64,000 nucleotides of DNA. It comes from JBGAJN01 sp044224905 (lineage in GTDB: Bacteria; Verrucomicrobiota; Verrucomicrobiia; Limisphaerales; JBGAJN01). Made by a program: the position numbers and the translations under genes. The DNA lies in contig JBGAJN010000004.1 in NCBI GenBank assembly GCA_044224905.1, positions 434,001-498,000 of the forward strand, in the 5' to 3' direction. The notes below the pieces were generated by a model. That model was not told the DNA's origin. It worked only from the letters and a program-made list of their open reading frames with translations, and made no database searches. Positions 62,727 to 64,000 of this stretch are shown one piece after another (the first letter of the stretch is position 1; each line of letters begins with the position of its first letter).

Positions 62727-63104
62727 ATGAAACCCGCCTGGCCGCGTTTGCTCGAACTCGCGCAGAGCGAAGTCGAAGCCACACTCAACGATCTGCCGCT
62801 GGAGTTGCAATCAGCCGCCCGAGCCGTGCCGGTCATTTACGAACCGCGCCCGAACCGCTCGCTAATCGATGACGGTCTTGATCCCGACATTCTCGGGCTC
62901 TTTGTTGGCGAACCGCATGAGCACGAGGAGGAGGGTCGCGGAGGACTGCCACCGCAAATCATTTTGTTCCTCGAAAACCTCTGGGAATTCGCCGAGGCCG
63001 ACGAAGAAATCTTCCTCGATGAAATCAACACGACGTTTATGCACGAGCTCGGGCATTACCTCGGTTTGAACGAGGACGATCTGGAAGATCGCGGCTTGGA
63101 ATAA
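62727..63104 (+). CDS. Small zincin-type metallopeptidase family protein
   Basis: 125 residues, no signal peptide. The C-terminus has TFMHELGHYLGLNEDDLEDRGL, the HExxH plus downstream acidic motif of the metallopeptidase family (PF06262-like, 'zincin_1'). The N-terminal part is acidic (VGEPHEHEEEG). Proteins of this family are cytoplasmic and uncharacterised. Thirty bp after the mntR-like gene, probably co-transcribed. A hairpin follows at 63117. Confidence 0.87.
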   Translation: MKPAWPRLLELAQSEVEATLNDLPLELQSAARAVPVIYEPRPNRSLIDDGLDPDILGLFVGEPHEHEEEGRGGLPPQIILFLENLWEFAEADEEIFLDEINTTFMHELGHYLGLNEDDLEDRGLE

Positions 63105-63116
63105 TTTATTCCCCAG

Positions 63117-63143
63117 GGCACGGAAAATTATTTTTCGCGTGCC
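63117..63143 (+). terminator. Hairpin after the zincin gene
   Basis: GGCACG pairs with CGTGCC, then past one bulged G a GAAAA/TTTTC run closes on a TTAT loop, giving 11 pairs in 27 bases. It begins 13 bp after the zincin stop. There is no strong U-run afterwards, so it may be a weak terminator or an attenuator for the DUF47-pit genes that begin 33 bp downstream. Confidence 0.6.
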
Positions 63144-63145
63144 AT

Positions 63146-63164
63146 TTGTGACAATCCTGTTACA
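63146..63164 (+). promoter_or_regulatory. Pho-box-like direct repeat upstream of phosphate genes
   Basis: Two octamers, TTGTGACA (63146-63153) and CTGTTACA (63157-63164), are repeated with an 11-bp period, as in PhoB boxes (CTGTCAT repeats at 11 bp). The spot is 11 bp before the DUF47 start, closer than a normal promoter allows, so it may act as a repressor site or the promoter may produce a leaderless message. The two octamers also form a partial inverted repeat. Confidence 0.4.
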
Positions 63165-63175
63165 AGCGGCGCGTC

Positions 63176-63805
63176 ATGTTCTCCATTCAAAAATTCTTCG
63201 GCCGAGACGACAAGTTTTTTGACCTCCTGGAATCCAGCGCCGATGAAGCGCGGGCGAGCGTGGATCTGCTCATTCAAATGCTGCGGTCCTCGGACCCCGC
63301 GAAGCAGCTCGACGAGTTCGTGCTCACGCGCCGGAAGGAAAAGCGAATCGCCGAGCAGATCACCGAGGAACTTTGCCGCACGTTCGTCACGCCACTGGAA
63401 CGCGAGGACATCGAAGCCCTTTCCAGCGCGCTCTATAAAATTCCCAAGACCGCCGAGAAGTTCGGCGAACGCCTGCTCATCGGCAGCGAGCACTTGCGCG
63501 GAGTTGATTTCGGGCCGCAGGTCAAGTTGCTCGAACAATCTACGGAAACCGTAGTGGCGATTGTTCGTTTGCTTCGCGCGGGCGTTAATCTGGACAAGGT
63601 GAAAGAATTGAACGATCGACTGCATTACTTCGAAGGCGAGGCCGACAAGTTGATGCTGCAATTGCTCCGCGAACTCTACCACGGCAAACCCGACGCCGTG
63701 CGCGCGATCATCCAACGTGACCTCTATGAACTGCTTGAAAAGGTCATCGATCGCTGCCGCGACGTGGGCAACATCGTCTTCCAAATCACCCTTAAACATT
63801 CCTGA
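63176..63805 (+). CDS. DUF47/PhoU-like phosphate-transport accessory protein
   Basis: 209 residues, all-helical. FFGRDDKFFDLLESSADEA at the N-terminus and DRCRDVGNIVFQITLKHS at the end are hallmarks of the DUF47 (TIGR00153) family, PhoU-like proteins that sit beside Pit transporters and affect their activity or regulation. Nine bp before the Pit gene. ATG 63176 has no obvious SD. Confidence 0.92.
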   Translation: MFSIQKFFGRDDKFFDLLESSADEARASVDLLIQMLRSSDPAKQLDEFVLTRRKEKRIAEQITEELCRTFVTPLEREDIEALSSALYKIPKTAEKFGERLLIGSEHLRGVDFGPQVKLLEQSTETVVAIVRLLRAGVNLDKVKELNDRLHYFEGEADKLMLQLLRELYHGKPDAVRAIIQRDLYELLEKVIDRCRDVGNIVFQITLKHS

Positions 63806-63814
63806 CGCCGAGCC

Positions 63815-64000
63815 ATGACGCTTGTCCTCACCGTCATCCTCGTTGCGCTGGTGTTTGAATACATCAACGGCTTCCACGACACGGCCAACTCGATCGCCAC
63901 AGTGGTGTCGACGAAAGTACTAACGCCGCGCCAAGCAGTGATTTTGGCGGCCGGAACGAACCTCGTCGGCGCGATGGTCGGCACGGCCGTGGCGAAAACC
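63815..64000 (+). CDS. Pit-type inorganic phosphate transporter, 3' end cut by window
   Basis: The first 62 codons are present. The sequence FEYINGFHDTANSIATVVST is the PHO4/Pit family signature (first conserved repeat), between two predicted membrane helices. Pit carriers import phosphate as a metal-phosphate complex with H+ symport. Gene order DUF47-pit supports the call. No start context is unusual apart from the missing SD. Confidence 0.93.
   Translation, partial: MTLVLTVILVALVFEYINGFHDTANSIATVVSTKVLTPRQAVILAAGTNLVGAMVGTAVAKT

Noticed and set aside
1..64000. tRNA, rRNA, CRISPR arrays, insertion sequences
   Set aside because: No cloverleaf, spaced repeat array, transposase or integrase sequence was recognised while reading both strands; a covariance-model scan would be decisive for RNAs.

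Overview
This is a high-GC bacterial chromosome segment that looks like Verrucomicrobiota, or another member of the PVC group. The evidence is a set of secreted families expanded in Verrucomicrobiota and Planctomycetota: DUF1501, the PSCyt/DUF1549/DUF1553 cytochromes, DUF6797-type cytochromes, sialate O-acetylesterases, type I sulfatases, ceramidase-like proteins and a lamin-tail/CotH giant. The assignment comes from family content alone. I see no rRNA, tRNA, CRISPR array, insertion sequence or integrase.

Layout. (1) 1-7099: a six-gene plus-strand run of secreted hydrolases: a glycosidase-like protein cut by the window edge, a ConA-like protein, the same module fused to a serine beta-lactamase-type hydrolase, two SGNH esterases and a BNR sialidase. 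It converges on a LysR regulator (7106-8005). (2) 8158-12913: a compact envelope/stress cluster with a YugP-type zinc peptidase, an HPF-like ribosome factor, two small proteins, TerC, a CNNM/CorC transporter and ExoD. (3) 13175-18399: two tandem alpha/beta esterases, a third hydrolase and a ceramidase-LamG protein, tightly overlapped. (4) 18726-24014: a 1762-residue lamin-tail/CotH protein, followed by another esterase (24092-24988). (5) 25061-39128: three Tat-type DUF1501 proteins interleaved with three large secreted c-type cytochromes. (6) 39210-47023: five consecutive sialate O-acetylesterase paralogues. (7) 47112-55332: a fused MFS/spermidine-synthase-like membrane protein, two exported Hcp-like proteins with no T6SS genes in view, two sulfatases and a lipoprotein D,D-carboxypeptidase. 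(8) 55405-62019: a minus-strand F1Fo ATP synthase operon (atpBEFHAGDC). (9) 62259-64000: an MntR-like repressor, a small zincin, and DUF47 plus a Pit-type phosphate transporter that runs off the window.

Taken together, regions 1 and 3-7 read as an export-heavy polysaccharide or glycoconjugate degradation locus: deacetylation by SGNH/SASA and alpha/beta esterases, desulfation, desialylation, and periplasmic haem proteins paired with Tat-exported DUF1501 proteins. The least explained items are the pair of Sec-exported Hcp-like proteins (one sharing a C-terminal module with the CotH giant), the cytochrome/DUF1501 block that runs into five esterase copies, and the hairpin plus direct-repeat element just upstream of the phosphate genes.
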